From Cryptomeria japonica (Eukaryota; Streptophyta; Pinopsida; Cupressales; Cupressaceae): a stretch of 64,000 nt of DNA. Of the stretch, positions 61,610 to 64,000 are shown piece by piece. Location of the stretch: assembly GCF_030272615.1 (NCBI RefSeq), contig NC_081406.1, positions 258,839,386 through 258,903,385 of the forward strand, written 5' to 3'. Each line of letters begins with the position of its first letter. The first letter of the stretch is position 1. A program made the translations under genes and the position numbers. The notes under the pieces were generated by a model, which did not search any database, was not told the DNA's origin, and was given only the letters and a program-made list of their open reading frames with translations.

Positions 61610-62143
61610 GATGTGAAACAATGCGAATGAATGCTTTTAATACAAGCTCATGACTTCCAATTTAATGCATATGTATACTTAGCTCATAATATAGTGGAAT
61701 GGGTGCTCTTGTCAACCAAATTTGAATTTAAATTTTCAAAATGTAGGGTAAAATATATGATTATGGGATCAACCTTGACTATATCAAGAAAACAATCAAA
61801 TTAAGAAGGGTAACAAATATAATGGGACATATGAATGGATATGCATAATTAACGCATGGTTTAGGTGAATGTATTAGAATGTTTGTAGATACAAGGATAG
61901 GATTTGGATCAATACATGAAAGTGTGGTGTGTATGGGGATAGTCGAAAGTTAAGGCTATTCGGCTAAATTTGCATATGATTATGTGATTTATCAATATGC
62001 ACATGCATTAAGGCATTCCCCAAAAAGGGATGCAAAAAAAAGTATGGATAGACAAATTTCACCATTATAAATATATATTAATAATATCACATTTATAGAT
62101 CTAATTCATTTACGAAATATATATCTATTTAAATTCCAAGTAA
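61610..62143 (+). repeat. 0.53-kb tandem repeat, copy 2
   Basis: Diverged second copy of the preceding segment, with many substitutions and small indels. Function unknown. Confidence 0.85.
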
Positions 62144-62383
62144 TATTTCATTGTTATTGTGAATATTATGTAATATAAAATTTTACAATTTTTCAAATAT
62201 CATAAAAAAAAAATTATCTCTACATATAACATTCAAATTCAAAAATCAAAATTCTAAAAAAACTTGTAATTTCACAAAAGTATCAACACATAACTTAATC
62301 AAATAAATAATTTTAAAACATATTCCACAAATAAAAATTAATGTCAATGGGCCCTTAGTCTACTAGTGAAGTTGAATGGCTCT

Positions 62384-63153
62384 TGCAGACACTCAAAATT
62401 GTCATGTCTAATTAAATAAATATTTTATTTATTTAATTATCTAAGCCTAATTCTTCTATTAATTAAATAAATCCTTATTTATTTAATTAATTCATTTATC
62501 CTCTTCTAGCCTTATTTCTAATTTAAATAAATACATTTATTTATTTAAATTATCCCTTTCCTAAATTAAATAAATATTTTATTTATTTAATTGTCCCACT
62601 TCTTCTATTTATTAAATAAATCTTTATTTATTTAATTAATTCATTATCTTTTTCTACACATGACACATGTCATTCATCTCTTAATTCATACACTACCTAC
62701 CTCTTTCATTATTTTGGTATTTCTTTTACCTACCCTCTAATCCTACCCGACCTCTCTTTTTACACCTCTCAATCTTAACCCTCCATTTCTTATTGTGTCT
62801 TCTATTTAAGGAGATGCTTTCTTCATTGTCAAACCCTAATGACTGATTTTGGAGTACTTGGCTACACTACAATTCCACTTGCAACCACATTCCGTTCTTT
62901 GTTGAGCTCTTGTGCATACAAAAATCTGAGAGCAAGTATATCAAGCAAGATCAATGGAGATAGGAAGAATGGAGATCAAAACCCTATTGGACATGTGATG
63001 GTATAATCTTTGTGATTTTGAGTTATTTGCATTGTCTTAGGTAATCTTCATATGTTATGGTGGATCTTTGTTGTTGTTAGGCTAGGGTTTGGTGGTTGAA
63101 TTCATTTAGCCTTTCAATTTTATTATTATTGTTATCCATTTTCACCATAAACA
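62384..63153 (+). repeat. 5' LTR of the second Element 1-family copy
   Basis: Starts TGCAGACACTC and ends CACCATAAACA. It keeps all five AT palindromes (about 62405-62640) and has a TATA-like TCTATTTAAG at 62801-62810. It is clearly more diverged from the Element 1 LTRs than those are from each other. Confidence 0.92.
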
Positions 63154-63264
63154 TTTTGGCACGCCCGGTGGGACTCTTGTCCCTTTGCATTTAACATTTT
63201 GTTGCAGATTTTGCATTTTGAAGTTGCAGATCGGACAGTTTTCGGCAATATTTTAGGTTTTTTC

Positions 63265-63523
63265 CGCGTCTGCGAGTGTTCGGATCGCGTTTTTGTGTTT
63301 CAGAGGCGTCTGCGATATCTGGAATCGCGTCTGTGTTTCTGTCATTTTCTATTTTTGCAGGTTTCCGAAAGTCGCGTCTGTGATTCCTAATCGTGTCTGT
63401 GCCTGATCTTACCGTGTCTGCATTCGAAAGTAGCGTCTGTGTTCTGTGACCGCGTCTATGTCTCACAGAACCGCGTCTGTGTCGGGCAGACGCATCTATG
63501 TCTGGTATATCAGTGTCTGTGCA
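63265..63523 (+). repeat. 20-nt-pitch CGCGTCTGTG array in the leader of the second copy
   Basis: Units start near 63265, 63286, 63305, 63326, then 63373, 63392, 63413, 63432, 63451, 63472, 63491 and 63511. Steps are 19-21 nt apart from one gap of about two units. The bases between units are not conserved. This is the third independent example of the array in the window. Confidence 0.9.
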
Positions 63524-64000
63524 TTCTGTTTTGTAAATTTTTTTTTTAAGTTCCTTTGATTCGGGTTTTTCGGATTTTGTACTTAGGTTTTCAGATCTGG
63601 TTTATTTTCGGCTAACCCTTGCAGATCTAGCTAACCTGGTTTTGTGCAGCTTGCTTGGGAGACAAAAACATTTTTGTTGAAGGCCCCTTTTTACAAAGTC
63701 TTTTTGGGTTTTCTAAAATTTACCTAACTTGTGTGCTTGCAGGAAGGGGTTATCATTTGAAACAACCCAAACTACTAACAATTTTGTTGCAGGGCCTTGG
63801 CTAGGGTTTTGTATTTTTATTGTGTGCCTTGTTTTCATAGCTTAGCAAACACTTCAATTGGTGCACTAAAATTGAATCATTGTCTTTTGTGTCTTGAGCA
63901 ATAGGCTCTTTTTGTTTAATCTTTAGAGGGCCTGTCTTCTCGTGTGGTCATTAGGACTACTAGTGAGAAGAGAACGACCCAAGTGGTAGCGAGGAAAACC

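Larger units (their letters stand above)
62384..64000 (+). mobile_element. Second copy of the Element 1 family, 5' part, cut by the window end
   Basis: A 770-bp LTR (62384-63153), in the opposite orientation to Element 1, is followed by the primer-binding site TGGCACGCCCGGTGGGAC (63157-63174) and leader sequence matching the reverse complement of about 33820-34608. Sense is plus. The left target copy would be GCTCT (62379-62383); the right one lies outside the window. Gag should begin beyond 64000. Confidence 0.93.

Overview
The window reads as nuclear DNA of a seed plant with a large, retrotransposon-filled genome. A gymnosperm is the best guess, but that is inference from the very long LTRs, low gene density and old nested elements. 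One apparently intact host gene is visible: a six-exon class A FAD-dependent monooxygenase at 17861-20006 (+). Nearly everything else recognisable is transposable-element sequence.

Layout. 1-935 is AT-rich. 935-4679 is a 3.7-kb solo LTR bounded by a GGAAT target-site duplication (TSD). 6340-10250 is a 5'-truncated, stop-ridden LINE on the minus strand. 10250-17790 holds unclassified repeats, including a 0.56-kb direct repeat pair. After the host gene, 21446-35383 is a complete 13.9-kb LTR retrotransposon (Element 1, TSD GACAC) transcribed leftward. It has gag-protease but no reverse transcriptase, and it carries an oppositely oriented plant-mobile-domain (PMD) gene that contains an intron. 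That gene is split by a 1.2-kb solo LTR (TSD GTACG). 37504-38960 is an old Copia remnant, and its 3' LTR was split by a complete Copia element at 39575-46326 (TSD GTCAC). 47431-58680 is a degraded tandem triplication of a Copia integrase fragment. Unit 1/2 of it was split by Element 2 (48174-56120, TSD GGTTC), a second LTR element with gag-protease only. 59881-60730 is another Copia remnant, 61046-62143 is a 0.53-kb tandem repeat, and 62384 to the end is the 5' part of a second copy of the Element 1 family in the opposite orientation.

The most unusual material is in Element 1. The intron of its antisense PMD gene holds two back-to-back arrays. The first is an 11-mer (GCGCGTCTGTG-like) repeated about 11 times on a near-constant 20-nt pitch. 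The second is eight stem-loops that share the loop core TGTGATGAACA while their stems differ by compensating changes. The same 11-mer on the same 20-nt pitch recurs in the gag leader of the opposite transcription unit and in the partial copy at 63265-63523. So both converging transcription units of this element family begin with the same spaced motif array. Palindrome arrays also occur in the LTRs of Element 1 (AT-rich), Element 2 (GC-rich, variable copy number) and the 3.7-kb solo LTR.

In both pol-less elements, all twelve internal stop codons located in the gag-pro and PMD frames are TAG or TGA, never TAA. That fits decay of methylated CAG and CGA codons. Alignments were made by eye; no database search or folding programme was run.
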